Shown piece after piece: positions 16,400 to 25,763 of a stretch of 36,237 bases of DNA. Below the pieces are notes generated by a model, which was given only the letters and a program-made list of their open reading frames with translations, was not told the origin of the DNA and did not search any database. The stretch covers positions 1 through 36,237 of the forward strand of contig CAZELP010000018.1 of the NCBI GenBank assembly GCA_964513205.1, written 5' to 3'. A program made the position numbers and the translations under genes. The stretch is from JAGVJT01 sp964513205 (lineage in GTDB: Bacteria > Pseudomonadota > Gammaproteobacteria > Legionellales > Legionellaceae). Every line of letters starts with the position of its first letter. Positions within the stretch are counted from its first letter, which is position 1.

Positions 16400-17770
16400 A
16401 TGATTCCAACTGCGTTGCATGCTATTTCTCCAGTCGATGGCCGTTATTACTCGAAAACTCGTTTGCTAAGCAATTATTTCAGCGAATATGCATTAACATA
16501 TTATCGCTTATTCATCGAAATTCGCTGGTTTGAATCTTTGGCCGCAAATGAGCAACTACACGAAGTTTTACCGCTCACACCAGCAACTAAAGCGTTCCTC
16601 CAAGATATCTTGAATAACTTTGGAGAAAAAGATGTCATCACCATCAAAAATTATGAAAAAAAAACCAATCATGACGTTAAAGCAGTTGAATATTATTTAA
16701 GAGAAAAATTCATACAACACGACTCGTTAAAACACATGACGAGTTTTATCCATTTCGCGTGCACATCAGAAGACATCAATAATCTTGCTTACGCATTGAT
16801 GATGAAAGAAGCTCTCGCACAAGTGATTCAACCCACTCTGGCAGAAATCACAGGGGGAATTACGCTACTTGGAAAGCTGCACGGCTCAGCTCCAATGCTT
16901 GGGAGAACACACGGACAACCCGCAACCCCAACTACATTAGGAAAAGAGCTGATTAACTTTTCAGCCAGACTCAAACGTCCCTTGCAACAATTAGCAGAAG
17001 TTCTCATTTCAGCAAAATGTAACGGTGCGGTGGGCAACTATAACGCCCACATCGTGGCTTATCCAGAAATCGATTGGAGACAGCATTGCGCCCATTTTAC
17101 CACGCAACTTGGCCTATCTTTTAATGCTTATACCACTCAAATCGAACCACATGATGGCATTGCAGAAGTTGCACACGTCATGGTGCGCATCAACAATATC
17201 CTTTTGGATTATGTAAGAGATGTATGGAGTTATATCTCGCTTGGATACTTTAAACAACGTACCGTCAGTCAGGAAGTTGGCTCTTCGACTATGCCACACA
17301 AAGTGAATCCAATTGATTTTGAAAATGCAGAAGGCAATCTAGGACTGGCAAACACATTGTTTGATCATTTTGCAAATAAACTCACCCAATCAAGATTGCA
17401 ACGCGATCTCTCTGATTCGACCGTTCTCAGAAATTTGGGTGTTGCTTTTGCCTATTCGCTGATCGCTTATCAAGCCATTGCAAAAGGAAACGAAAAACTA
17501 CAAATTAACGACGCGGCACTTAAAGCAGATTTAGAAGAAAACTGGGATATCTTAACCGAAGCGATTCAAACTGTCATGAGACGCTATGCGATCTCTGATG
17601 CCTATGAACAAATGCGTGATTTAACTCGAGGACAACACCTCACTCGTGCGCGTTTGGAAAGTTTCATCCAAGGACTCTCAGTGCCAGAGGAAACCAAAAA
17701 AAGTCTGCTTGAGCTCACCCCTGAAACTTATACTGGGTTGGCGGCCGCCCTTGTTAAAGCATTTTCATGA
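16400..17770 (+). CDS. purB: Adenylosuccinate lyase
   Basis: 456 residues from ATG 16400, the same length as E. coli PurB. An upstream in-frame codon at 16355 would add 15 residues foreign to the family. It cleaves SAICAR to AICAR in purine synthesis and adenylosuccinate to AMP. AISPVDGRY opens the protein. TNHDVKAVEYYLREK, HFACTSEDINN, GRTHGQPATPTTLGKE and the signature SSTMPHKVNPIDFENAEG follow, with the catalytic Ser at 295 and the mobile loop intact. There is no strong ribosome site. Its TGA overlaps the nadB start (ATGATG), so purine and NAD genes share an operon here. Confidence 0.96.
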   Translation: MIPTALHAISPVDGRYYSKTRLLSNYFSEYALTYYRLFIEIRWFESLAANEQLHEVLPLTPATKAFLQDILNNFGEKDVITIKNYEKKTNHDVKAVEYYLREKFIQHDSLKHMTSFIHFACTSEDINNLAYALMMKEALAQVIQPTLAEITGGITLLGKLHGSAPMLGRTHGQPATPTTLGKELINFSARLKRPLQQLAEVLISAKCNGAVGNYNAHIVAYPEIDWRQHCAHFTTQLGLSFNAYTTQIEPHDGIAEVAHVMVRINNILLDYVRDVWSYISLGYFKQRTVSQEVGSSTMPHKVNPIDFENAEGNLGLANTLFDHFANKLTQSRLQRDLSDSTVLRNLGVAFAYSLIAYQAIAKGNEKLQINDAALKADLEENWDILTEAIQTVMRRYAISDAYEQMRDLTRGQHLTRARLESFIQGLSVPEETKKSLLELTPETYTGLAAALVKAFS

Positions 17771-19434
17771 TGAATAAAACCCAGCCCTCCCTAAATTCGC
17801 AAGCAGGTCATACTTTCGAATACGATGTTTTGGTGATCGGTTCGGGACTGGCTGGTCTTTTTTATGTTCTAAAACTGCTCTCATATAATCCGAAACTAAA
17901 AATTGCGATCATTTCAAAAACTGAACTCAAAGAAGGCAACAGCCGATATGCACAAGGTGGAATAGCAGCCGTTCTTGAAGAAAAAGAAGATTCAATTGAA
18001 TCTCATATCCAAGACACCCTCTCCGCGGGAGACGGGCTATGCTACGAACCTGCCGTCAGAATGATTGTTGAAGAAGGACCTAATGCCATCCGGGCCCTTT
18101 CATCGATGCATGTTGCTTTCGATCGATTACAAAATGGTGACTTTGCCTTGGCTAAAGAAGGCGGACATCATCATCGTCGTATTGTCCACTGCGGAGACAA
18201 AACAGGCGAAAATATCATCGAAACACTGAATGAACTGCTGGCTCATCATCCAGAGATCCACTGTTTTGAACATCACATCGCAGTTAATTTAATTACACAA
18301 CCACTGCCCCATGATATTCGTCACCAAGGTGAGGTTTTAGGTGCCTATATTTTAGATAGCAACACACAGAATATTCATACCTTTTTAGCAAAAGTCACCG
18401 TCCTGGCAACAGGAGGGGCTGGAAAAACATACCGATATACAACCAATCCGATGGTAGCAACAGGCGATGGCGTTGCCATGGCTTACCGTGCTGGAGCACG
18501 TGTTGGGAACATGGAGTTTTACCAATTTCACCCGACTTTATTGCATCATCCGACACACACCAACTTTCTCATTTCAGAAGCGGTTCGTGGTGAAGGCGCT
18601 ATTTTACGTCATGCTGAAACAAAAGAACGCTTCATGCAACGATATGCTCCTGAACAAATGGAATTGGCAACACGCGATGTTGTCGCTCGAGCGATCTTCA
18701 ATGAAATTGAGCACAGTCATCTTGATTTTGTTTATCTGGATATTACGCATCAATCCAAAACATTTCTTAAAAAGCGCTTCCCTCAAATTTATACAACACT
18801 CCAAGGACTTGGGATTGAAATGAGTCAAGATCTGATTCCGGTCGTCCCTGCCGCTCATTATCAATGCGGAGGTGTGCTAACCAATCTTGATGCAGCCACC
18901 GATTTATATCGACTCTATGCAATAGGAGAAGTGGCATTTACAGGGCTACACGGCGCTAATCGATTGGCCAGCAACTCGCTTCTTGAAGCGGTTGTTATGG
19001 CATCAAGAGCCGCTCAAAAAAGCAATGCGGATATCAACACGCCACTGTCATTAAAGCATCCCATTCAAAATTGGAACTCCCCTGCCAAAATTAACAATCG
19101 TCGCGCCAGTCAAATCAATGCACACTGGCAAAGCCTACGAGGAGAAATGACGTCATACGCTGGCATTGTCCGTACAGAAGCCGGTCTGTCTGATTTACTT
19201 CAACTGATTCAAAAAAGAAAACAAATTATTGAAGAGTACTACTGGAGTCACATTATCACACGTGATTTTATCGAATTGCGCAACATCATACTCAATGCAG
19301 AGCTTATTGTGTCAGCTGCTTTAACAAGACGCGAATCTCGAGGTGGACACTACAGAGAAGACTTTCAAAACCAACATTATCGTGCTGAAGAAAGCATTGC
19401 ACGCTTAACCACAGCTGAGGCTCCTTATGTTTGA
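17767..19434 (+). CDS. nadB: L-aspartate oxidase
   Basis: 555 residues, slightly longer than E. coli NadB (540). This FAD enzyme oxidises L-aspartate to iminoaspartate, the first step of de novo NAD synthesis. The FAD-binding motif is VIGSGLAG (23-30). Next come SRYAQGGIAAVLE, KEGGHHHRRIVHCGDKTG, ATGGAGKTYRYTTNP, EAVRGEGAILR, CGGVLTNLDAATDLYRLYAIG and RLASNSLLEAVVM. A C-terminal helical domain with SRGGHYREDF, typical of the family, completes it. It overlaps purB by four bases and nadA by eight, so purB-nadB-nadA should be one transcript. No nadC is seen in the window. Confidence 0.96.
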   Translation: MMNKTQPSLNSQAGHTFEYDVLVIGSGLAGLFYVLKLLSYNPKLKIAIISKTELKEGNSRYAQGGIAAVLEEKEDSIESHIQDTLSAGDGLCYEPAVRMIVEEGPNAIRALSSMHVAFDRLQNGDFALAKEGGHHHRRIVHCGDKTGENIIETLNELLAHHPEIHCFEHHIAVNLITQPLPHDIRHQGEVLGAYILDSNTQNIHTFLAKVTVLATGGAGKTYRYTTNPMVATGDGVAMAYRAGARVGNMEFYQFHPTLLHHPTHTNFLISEAVRGEGAILRHAETKERFMQRYAPEQMELATRDVVARAIFNEIEHSHLDFVYLDITHQSKTFLKKRFPQIYTTLQGLGIEMSQDLIPVVPAAHYQCGGVLTNLDAATDLYRLYAIGEVAFTGLHGANRLASNSLLEAVVMASRAAQKSNADINTPLSLKHPIQNWNSPAKINNRRASQINAHWQSLRGEMTSYAGIVRTEAGLSDLLQLIQKRKQIIEEYYWSHIITRDFIELRNIILNAELIVSAALTRRESRGGHYREDFQNQHYRAEESIARLTTAEAPYV

Positions 19435-20764
19435 TAGTAAAGACACCCATACCCCTGAACAAGGGATCATGCCCATCCAATCGGATATGACCATTTGTCA
19501 AAAAGATTATCCTCTAGATTGGTATCCACCCGATTTTGTGCCTTATGCAGAAGAATATATGGCGCTACCCGACAGAAAACTCACGACTGTTGTCAATTGG
19601 ATGACGCCTTATCTAAAAAAAGCACAAGATCATTTTGGTCATCAACTGCTTTTACTCGCACACTATTATATGGGCGGAGAAATTGTTCGACTCATTGAGG
19701 CATTTGGCGGAACAATTGGTGACTCTTATCAACTGGCATTAATGGCCCAAAATCATCCAGAAAAAACAGTGATCGTTGAATCTGCTGTTCATTTTATGGC
19801 GGAATCTATTCGCCTCTTGGCACACTCACATCAGCACGTTTATATCACCAATCCAAAATCTGGCTGCACCATGGAGATGCTAGCGAAAGATTTTATGGTT
19901 GAGCCGGCATTTTCTGACCTAAATACACGCTACGGTAGCGAAAACATTTTGCCGGTGTGCTACATGAACACGTCTGGTCGAGTCAAAGCCATGACAGGAG
20001 CACAAGGAGGCGCAGTCTGCACGAGCTCTAATGTCAAAAAAATATTTGAATGGGCTAGAACACAAAATAAAAAAATTCTTTTTATACCCGATCAACACAT
20101 GGGCGAAAATGTTGCGCATTGGCTTAATATTCAAAAAATAGCCTACTGGCCGGGTGGCACACAGGGCGCGCAATATTCCCTGGACAATCAAGATAAAAAA
20201 ACACTCAAACAATTTGATGACGCCGAACTCATTTTATTTGGCAGTGAATGTGCGGTACACAGCCACTACAGTGCTGCCATGTGCACTTACTGGCAATCTA
20301 AAGGATACATTACCATTGCACATCCTGAATGTCGAAATGAAGTCATTCGTATCGCTGATCAGGCTGGCTCCACAGCATTTATCTGGGATTTTGTTACCCG
20401 AGACAAAGGTAAAACCAAACGATATGCAATCGCCACTGAAAATCATATGGTTGAAAATTTGAAGCAAGCATGTCGTTCGTTAGGAATTGATGTGGTCAAT
20501 ATGGCTGAAGTGCCTGAATCGATTCATGCCGGCTCTCAAGCATGTGGATGTGCCACGATGTCAAGAAACGATCCACCTCACCTTGTCGCATTACTTGATT
20601 TATTAAGACAAGGAAAAGTGATGAATTATCATGAAGTTGAAGCAGGTGACCAAGTGAATGAGTTTACTGGAACACGACACCGCCTCAACAGCAAAGATCA
20701 ACAATGGATTGTGGAGAATGCCAAAAAAGCTTTGGAAAAGATGATTCATATTACCGAAAGCTAA
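19427..20764 (+). CDS. nadA: Quinolinate synthase, long form
   Basis: 445 residues, about 100 more than E. coli NadA. It condenses iminoaspartate with dihydroxyacetone phosphate to quinolinate using a [4Fe-4S] cluster. Family landmarks are LLLAHYYMGGEIV, IGDSYQLALMA, NPKSGCTMEM (Cys147), YMNTSGRVKA, VCTSSN, ILFIPDQHMGENVA, the W-GG segment, AHPECRNEV (Cys302) and ACGCATMSRN (Cys373/375). By position Cys147, Cys302 and Cys375 are the likely cluster ligands. The extra length is mainly an N-terminal extension of about 45 residues, plus inserts in the second half. The start overlaps nadB by eight bases. Confidence 0.94.
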   Translation: MFDSKDTHTPEQGIMPIQSDMTICQKDYPLDWYPPDFVPYAEEYMALPDRKLTTVVNWMTPYLKKAQDHFGHQLLLLAHYYMGGEIVRLIEAFGGTIGDSYQLALMAQNHPEKTVIVESAVHFMAESIRLLAHSHQHVYITNPKSGCTMEMLAKDFMVEPAFSDLNTRYGSENILPVCYMNTSGRVKAMTGAQGGAVCTSSNVKKIFEWARTQNKKILFIPDQHMGENVAHWLNIQKIAYWPGGTQGAQYSLDNQDKKTLKQFDDAELILFGSECAVHSHYSAAMCTYWQSKGYITIAHPECRNEVIRIADQAGSTAFIWDFVTRDKGKTKRYAIATENHMVENLKQACRSLGIDVVNMAEVPESIHAGSQACGCATMSRNDPPHLVALLDLLRQGKVMNYHEVEAGDQVNEFTGTRHRLNSKDQQWIVENAKKALEKMIHITES

Positions 20765-20791
20765 AATCTATCTCCACACTGCCCTAAAACT

Positions 20792-20807
20792 GAGATAAAA
20801 TCTCTTT
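20792..20807. terminator. Weak hairpin between convergent genes
   Basis: GAGAT, AAA, ATCTC followed by TTT lies between the nadA stop and the stop of the convergent coiled-coil gene. The stem is only 5 bp, so efficient termination is doubtful; Rho-dependent termination is equally likely. Confidence 0.3.
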
Positions 20808-21839
20808 CTAAGGAGATGGTGTGGCGTTTTTTACCTCATCGGCTTTTTGATTGTCTGCTTTGCAATCAAGCTTATTTGAAGCAACTGCCTCCCTGTACAC
20901 GTAACCCGCCCCAAAAAGACCAGCCACACCAATCACTGCAGCTACTGCCAAATTTGGAATGGCCGAGATTGCAACACCCAGTGCCAATATACCCGCGGTA
21001 AAAACAAGCAACATCCCGGCTTGACTTAAGGGATGACTCCATATTTTCATCATGAAATAAAAAATCGTTTCACTGGACTTTTCCGGCTGAATTTCAGGCT
21101 CTGGGATATCGAAATCTGCAAGATCTTCCGCCAAGAGACGCTCATATTTCTCTTGAAGTTCTCGAATTTTTTTAAGCCAAAAATCATAAGTATGATCTAA
21201 ACGACGTTCGCTTGCTTCAATTAGCGCGTCCCTAATTTTCATTTCGTTCTGAAGCGCTTGCTGAAATTCATTTTTCTGATCTGTAATGCTTTTTAAATCA
21301 GCCGTTTCATTTTGATACTGTTGCCTTAGCTCATCCAAGCGTTGTACCAATTCATTGTAAGAAGAAAGCGCTTGTTGATGCTGAACTTGTATCTCATCAA
21401 GATTATTTTGTATCGACTCAATGGATAACTCTTGGGTCAATTGCGGCGTTTCAGGAAAAGAGTCACTTGTGCTCAAATCCGCCTCATCATTTGATTGTGG
21501 GGGGGCATCATCACCTGATTGCGAACTATTCTCTATATTTTCATCTCCTTCATGAATGGGTTCCAGCACACCTGTACTCAGCGCTCCACGAGAAGCTCTT
21601 CCGCTTGGTTCTGGTGTTTTGGTCGCAGACAATTCTGGTTCAAAATGTTCTGAAGACAAGACTTTATGAATACTCAAAAAGTCTACTTTATGTGTCGTCA
21701 ATGCAGTATTGGGAGTTGAAATCATCGAATTTTCTTCTGGAAGTTCAATGTTCACAGGCAGGAAATCTGAACTTTCTTTAGATACAGAATCTGGATTTGG
21801 CGGGCTCTCTTTAGGGATTTCTATAGACAAAGTGCTCAT
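20808..21839 (-). CDS. Coiled-coil protein with C-terminal membrane hairpin, unknown, Inc-like build
   Basis: 343 residues from ATG 21839, with GAGG 7 bases upstream. Three regions are visible. Residues 1-135 are Ser/Pro/Glu-rich and disordered. Residues ~138-243 are a continuous coiled coil (QQALSSYNELVQRLDELRQQ and following heptads). Residues ~273-313 are a pair of hydrophobic segments (GMLLVFTAGILALGVAISAI and AVAAVIGVAGLFGAGY) separated by a proline turn. A short Lys/Asp tail ends the protein. There is no signal peptide. The bilobed hydrophobic hairpin plus coiled coil resembles proteins that intracellular bacteria place in the vacuole membrane, though there the hairpin is often N-terminal. 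Function unknown; effector status is inference. Confidence 0.75.
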   Translation of the reverse strand: MSTLSIEIPKESPPNPDSVSKESSDFLPVNIELPEENSMISTPNTALTTHKVDFLSIHKVLSSEHFEPELSATKTPEPSGRASRGALSTGVLEPIHEGDENIENSSQSGDDAPPQSNDEADLSTSDSFPETPQLTQELSIESIQNNLDEIQVQHQQALSSYNELVQRLDELRQQYQNETADLKSITDQKNEFQQALQNEMKIRDALIEASERRLDHTYDFWLKKIRELQEKYERLLAEDLADFDIPEPEIQPEKSSETIFYFMMKIWSHPLSQAGMLLVFTAGILALGVAISAIPNLAVAAVIGVAGLFGAGYVYREAVASNKLDCKADNQKADEVKNATPSP

Positions 21840-21868
21840 TTAATTTCCTCAAAATTTTTCGCGATTTT

Positions 21869-21897
21869 TTCATACTCTTATTTCTAAAGTCAAGCAA
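21869..21897 (-). promoter_or_regulatory. Weak candidate promoter of the coiled-coil membrane gene
   Basis: On the minus strand TTGCTT (21892-21897), a 17-base spacer, then TATGAA (21869-21874), 29 bases before the ATG. Only 3 and 4 consensus matches respectively, so tentative. A TTGACT also lies here but has no -10 at the right distance. Confidence 0.25.
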
Positions 21898-21989
21898 ATG
21901 ACAAAACTTCATGTGATAATCAAACAGTACAGGACTTACGCTTGCATCACCGTTTTTTGTCATATACAAAGCTAAATTGCACAATACAC

Positions 21990-22019
21990 TAGTCAAAAAA
22001 CATCAATGTATGGTAGAAT
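21990..22019 (+). promoter_or_regulatory. Promoter of the cold-shock gene
   Basis: TAGTCA (21990-21995), an 18-base spacer, then TAGAAT (22014-22019). The predicted transcript starts near 22026, only about 23 bases before the ATG. The long leader that folds as a thermosensor in E. coli cspA is therefore absent, unless a more distant promoter exists in 21900-21989. Confidence 0.4.
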
Positions 22020-22048
22020 AAGATTCCATTTTTAATAGGTAGAGAAAT

Positions 22049-22258
22049 ATGTCAGAAAAAATGCAAGGCACAGTGAAATGGTTTAACGACAACAAAGGCT
22101 TTGGATTTATCGAAAGTAACGGTAAAGACTACTTTGTTCATTTCAGTGCAATTTCAGGTAACGGCTTCAAAACACTTGCAGAAGGCGCTACAGTTCGGTT
22201 CAAAGCAACTGATGGTCAAAAAGGTCCTCAAGCAGAAGAAGTCGAGACTGTGTCTTGA
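22049..22258 (+). CDS. CspA-family cold-shock protein
   Basis: 69 residues, one complete cold-shock domain. It binds single-stranded RNA/DNA and acts as an RNA chaperone or antiterminator. RNP1 is KGFGFIE, RNP2 is YFVHFSAI (VFVHFS in most members), and GTVKWFNDNKGFGFI opens the fold. The N-terminus MSEKMQ and the short leader resemble constitutive CspE/CspC-type members more than cold-induced CspA, but the sequence cannot settle which. A hairpin follows the stop. It is a single gene between two unrecognised minus-strand genes. Confidence 0.95.
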   Translation: MSEKMQGTVKWFNDNKGFGFIESNGKDYFVHFSAISGNGFKTLAEGATVRFKATDGQKGPQAEEVETVS

Positions 22259-22266
22259 TGTGTGAA

Positions 22267-22294
22267 GGGGTGCGTGTTCAAACGCCCCCCTTTT
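22267..22294 (+). terminator. Terminator of the cold-shock gene
   Basis: GGGG-T-GCGT, loop GTTCAA, then ACGC-CCCC make an 8-bp GC-rich stem with one bulged T. CC and TTTT follow. It begins 9 bases after the TGA stop. Confidence 0.6.
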
Positions 22295-22302
22295 CCCATA
22301 CC

Positions 22303-22983
22303 TCATCCTGTTCTCAACGTACACCTTGTCTCTTCTGAGACATCGCCAATTATCGAAGCATTTGCTTTAGGCAAGAACAGCCCCTCCAATTTGTTCGGTT
22401 CAAAGTAAGGTGCTGATGGGCACAATAAAGCAGCCTCATCACTTATCTCTCTGTTAATTTGTTGATTAACCCAAACGCTGAAACTGCAACACCAAAAACT
22501 TGCACAATATGCACCACTTGCTATTTGACTGGATGAAAAAAGACCGAATAAAAAAAGTCCTACACTCAAAGAACAACTTGTATTGGATAAAACAGACTCA
22601 GGACTACATGCACAACATGATACTAACGCCTGATGCCGTTCTTTTTCAAAGGTTTGTCGAGCCTCATTCTCGATAACAGGTGTTTTCACTTGAAGCGCCA
22701 TTAACAATTGCGCCTCCTGAATTTTGGTAAAAGAATTTTCTGTTTCTTGCTCATCAACTGGGTCGATTTTATCAATTCGATTAAAATTAAAAGCATGTAT
22801 CTTATTTTCTAAATCTTGTAAAAAAACATCATCAGCCCCAGCATTCCGTGCAGCATGATAAAACATAACAGCTTGAGAAATTACAACACGTTTGTGCTCT
22901 TTTATCCTACTCAAGCACGAGATGTACATCTCAGGTAAATCATCTCCAGGAATTGGAGCGTAATCATTTCGTCTAAAAAACAT
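22303..22983 (-). CDS. Cys-rich protein with a hydrophobic centre, unknown
   Basis: 226 residues from ATG 22983. Residues 1-120 are hydrophilic and helical. Residues 121-172 are rich in Cys and Ser and hydrophobic (SCCACSPES, GLFLFGLFS, SFWCCSFSVW), enough for one or two membrane passes. A polar tail closes it. Ten cysteines are present in total (23, 123, 124, 126, 137, 160, 165, 166, 188, 221). There is no signal peptide, no CxxC zinc spacing and no family I recognise. Clustered cysteines beside a membrane segment could be lipidation sites if the protein were delivered into a eukaryotic host; that is speculation. Confidence 0.65.
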   Translation of the reverse strand: MFFRRNDYAPIPGDDLPEMYISCLSRIKEHKRVVISQAVMFYHAARNAGADDVFLQDLENKIHAFNFNRIDKIDPVDEQETENSFTKIQEAQLLMALQVKTPVIENEARQTFEKERHQALVSCCACSPESVLSNTSCSLSVGLFLFGLFSSSQIASGAYCASFWCCSFSVWVNQQINREISDEAALLCPSAPYFEPNKLEGLFLPKANASIIGDVSEETRCTLRTG

Positions 22984-23065
22984 TTAATCAGCCTAAATCA
23001 ATTGAAATAAAGTTTACGATTATACAAAAAAATCATCATTTTTTGGGAATTTTCTAAGAAGCCTA

Positions 23066-23094
23066 TTGTTAGTTCTCCAGCACCATGATAGAAA
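23066..23094 (+). promoter_or_regulatory. Candidate glnD-lnt promoter
   Basis: TTGTTA (23066-23071), a 17-base spacer, then TAGAAA (23089-23094), four consensus matches each. The transcript would start near 23101, close to the proposed TTG start of glnD. This fits a short leader. Confidence 0.35.
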
Positions 23095-23115
23095 ATCCGC
23101 ATATGGATTATTGAT

Positions 23116-25731
23116 TTGGAAATTGTTGTGGCATCAGAAGACATAGAAGAATTTGAAGCAGCAGTCATTCCGAAGGAGCATTACAAAAACTGGCTAGAAA
23201 ACATCCAATTCAATGCAATCAGCGCTTTTGAAAAACAGGACTCCATTCAAAAAATCACCAAAAATCTAGTTAAATCAATAGATGCACTTGTTATCTCGCT
23301 TTTCCAAGATTTCAACCTCACACACTCACAAAATTTGATACTTTTAGCCGTAGGCGGTTATGGTCGACGAGAACTTCAACTTCATTCTGATATTGATTTA
23401 CTCATCCTTCACGAGAATAAATTGTCTCCCCAGGAACAAGCACAAATAGAAACCTTTATTCAAACTTGTTGGGACATTGGACTTGACATTAGTCATCAGA
23501 TTACACAGCCTCAAGCATGCGCCACTCTGGCTGAAAAAGAAATCACCGTCATATCCAGTTTACTTGACGCACGCATCCTCTGTGGCAATCCTCTGCTTCT
23601 GGAAAATCTGCAATACCTCATTCATCCACTTCATATATGGAAAAGCGAAGATTTTTTTGACGCCAAACAAAAAGAACAAGATGTGCGCTATACAAAATAC
23701 AATGAAACAGCGTACAACTTAGAGCCCAACATTAAAAATGGTCCGGGTGGGCTTAGAGACATTCACATCATTCTTCATATTGCAAAACGTCATTTCAAAA
23801 TCAAAAAACTAAGCGAAGGCGTCATGCATGGATTTTTAACAGAAAAAGATTATGAGGAGCTTGTCCAATGTCGACGATTTTTATGGCGTGTGCGGTTTGC
23901 ACTACATGTATGTGCTCAAAAAAAAGAAGACAAACTCTTGTTTGAATACCAGACTAAAATTGCACCTTTACTTCATTATCGAGATAAAAAAGGAAAGCCC
24001 GCTATAGAATCCTTGATGAAAGATTATTTTAAAGTGATCAAACGCACTCGAGAGCTCAATGACATTATTTTGCAATGGCTGAGTGAGGCTATATTTGCCA
24101 AACGATATCGAGTCACTACGCTAGACAACGCATTCCAACTCGTCAACGAACACATCGAAGTCAAATCACCACATCTCTTCGCAACATCTCCAGAGAAATT
24201 ACTCACGCTATTTTTATGGATAGCGAAAATGCCAGACATAAAAGGCGTGAAAGCGAGCACCATTCGCTTGATTCATCAATCCACCTATCTCATCAATCAA
24301 GCATACAGAAATAATATCTCCCATCAACGTCATTTTCTCGAGCTTTTTAAACCACCCAATAATCCTTATGATGCATTAAGGCATATGAACCGCTATGGTG
24401 TGCTCGGACGATATTTACCTTGTTTTCAGCAAGTAATCGGACAAATGCAATATGATTTATTCCACATCTACACCGTGGATCAACATGCTTTATTTGTCAT
24501 TCGAAACATGACTCGCTACCTCAATGAAGAATCGTCATCTTTTCCACTGTGTACACGTCTGATGAAGTCCATTCCCAAACGAGATATCCTTTATCTTAGT
24601 GCGCTCTTTCATGATATTGCAAAAGGAAGAGGGGGCGATCACAGCGAACTCGGTGCGGAAGAAGTTGACGCATTTGCCAAACAACATCAACTAAATCAAG
24701 AAGATCGAGCCCTACTTGTCTGGCTGGTTCGACATCATTTATTCATGTCACACACAGCACAACGAAAAGACATCTACGATATTGAGATTATTGCTGAATT
24801 CTGTAAACAATTGCCCCATAGTCATTATTTGGACTATCTCTATATACTGACTGTTGCAGATATTTGCGCGACAAATCCTAAATTGTGGAATAGTTGGAAA
24901 GATGCGCTACTTAAAGAGCTATATTACGCCGCAAAACTATATTTACATCAAGAAGATGTACAAGATGACGGTCAACTCATTGAAAAAAGAAAAGAAGACG
25001 CCCGACAAATTTTGCACCGTCAACACCACCAATTTGAAAACATTAATCAATTGTGGAGTCAGCTGCATCCGCGATATTTTATGCATCAGTCGGCTAAAAT
25101 GATTGCAGAACATACACTGGCTATTCTATCTGAGCAAGATTATCCAATTGTACGAATACAACCGCATCACAGCGAAGCAGCGATGGAGCTTTTCGTTTAT
25201 ATGCCACATCAAAATAATCGCTTTGCTATCACAACCGCAATCTTAAACAACTGCCATGTCACCATTCAGGAGGCAAATATCTTAAGCAACGCACATAATT
25301 TCGACCTCGATACGTATGTCATTTTAGATACCAATCATCCCACCTCTATGCCAGAAAACACCATGCAATTGCTTCAACAACAACTCAAAATACATTTATC
25401 TCAAAATAAAACTCCCAGGCTAATTAATAAACGAATTACTCGTCTACACGCTCATTTTAACTTTGTACCACAAATCACATTTCAACAAATTGAGCATCAA
25501 CGTCACACACAATTGTTACTGATTACCTCAGACAGACCGGGTTTACTTGCCGATATTAGTCAGATTTTTTTAAAATCAAACATTCACGTTCACTATGCAA
25601 AAATCGTAACAGCAGGAGAGCGAGCTGAAGACACTTTTTCCATCACCAATTCACGTCATGAGCCTTTGAGTATAGAGGAACAAGAAACCCTGCGCACAAT
25701 ACTCTTGTCTGAAATGAAAAACAGAACTTGA
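23116..25731 (+). CDS. glnD: Bifunctional PII uridylyltransferase/uridylyl-removing enzyme
   Basis: 871 residues, close to the ~890 of E. coli. GlnD senses glutamine and adds or removes UMP on PII proteins to control nitrogen assimilation. Order: nucleotidyltransferase (GGYGRREL 80-87, SDIDLLIL 91-98 with metal aspartates), the ARILCGN and GPGGLRDIH blocks, HD domain (FHDIAKGRGGDHS, HD 499-500), then two C-terminal ACT domains (about 690-770 and 795-871; SDRPGLLADI). No ATG is available: ATG 23103 runs into TGA in its own frame, so TTG 23116 (weak GGA site) or GTG 23128 is the start. A rare start codon may keep expression low. Its stop overlaps the frame leading into lnt. Confidence 0.94.
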   Translation: MEIVVASEDIEEFEAAVIPKEHYKNWLENIQFNAISAFEKQDSIQKITKNLVKSIDALVISLFQDFNLTHSQNLILLAVGGYGRRELQLHSDIDLLILHENKLSPQEQAQIETFIQTCWDIGLDISHQITQPQACATLAEKEITVISSLLDARILCGNPLLLENLQYLIHPLHIWKSEDFFDAKQKEQDVRYTKYNETAYNLEPNIKNGPGGLRDIHIILHIAKRHFKIKKLSEGVMHGFLTEKDYEELVQCRRFLWRVRFALHVCAQKKEDKLLFEYQTKIAPLLHYRDKKGKPAIESLMKDYFKVIKRTRELNDIILQWLSEAIFAKRYRVTTLDNAFQLVNEHIEVKSPHLFATSPEKLLTLFLWIAKMPDIKGVKASTIRLIHQSTYLINQAYRNNISHQRHFLELFKPPNNPYDALRHMNRYGVLGRYLPCFQQVIGQMQYDLFHIYTVDQHALFVIRNMTRYLNEESSSFPLCTRLMKSIPKRDILYLSALFHDIAKGRGGDHSELGAEEVDAFAKQHQLNQEDRALLVWLVRHHLFMSHTAQRKDIYDIEIIAEFCKQLPHSHYLDYLYILTVADICATNPKLWNSWKDALLKELYYAAKLYLHQEDVQDDGQLIEKRKEDARQILHRQHHQFENINQLWSQLHPRYFMHQSAKMIAEHTLAILSEQDYPIVRIQPHHSEAAMELFVYMPHQNNRFAITTAILNNCHVTIQEANILSNAHNFDLDTYVILDTNHPTSMPENTMQLLQQQLKIHLSQNKTPRLINKRITRLHAHFNFVPQITFQQIEHQRHTQLLLITSDRPGLLADISQIFLKSNIHVHYAKIVTAGERAEDTFSITNSRHEPLSIEEQETLRTILLSEMKNRT

Positions 25732-25763
25732 GGCTTAGCTTTAAACAACGTACAATCTTTGAC

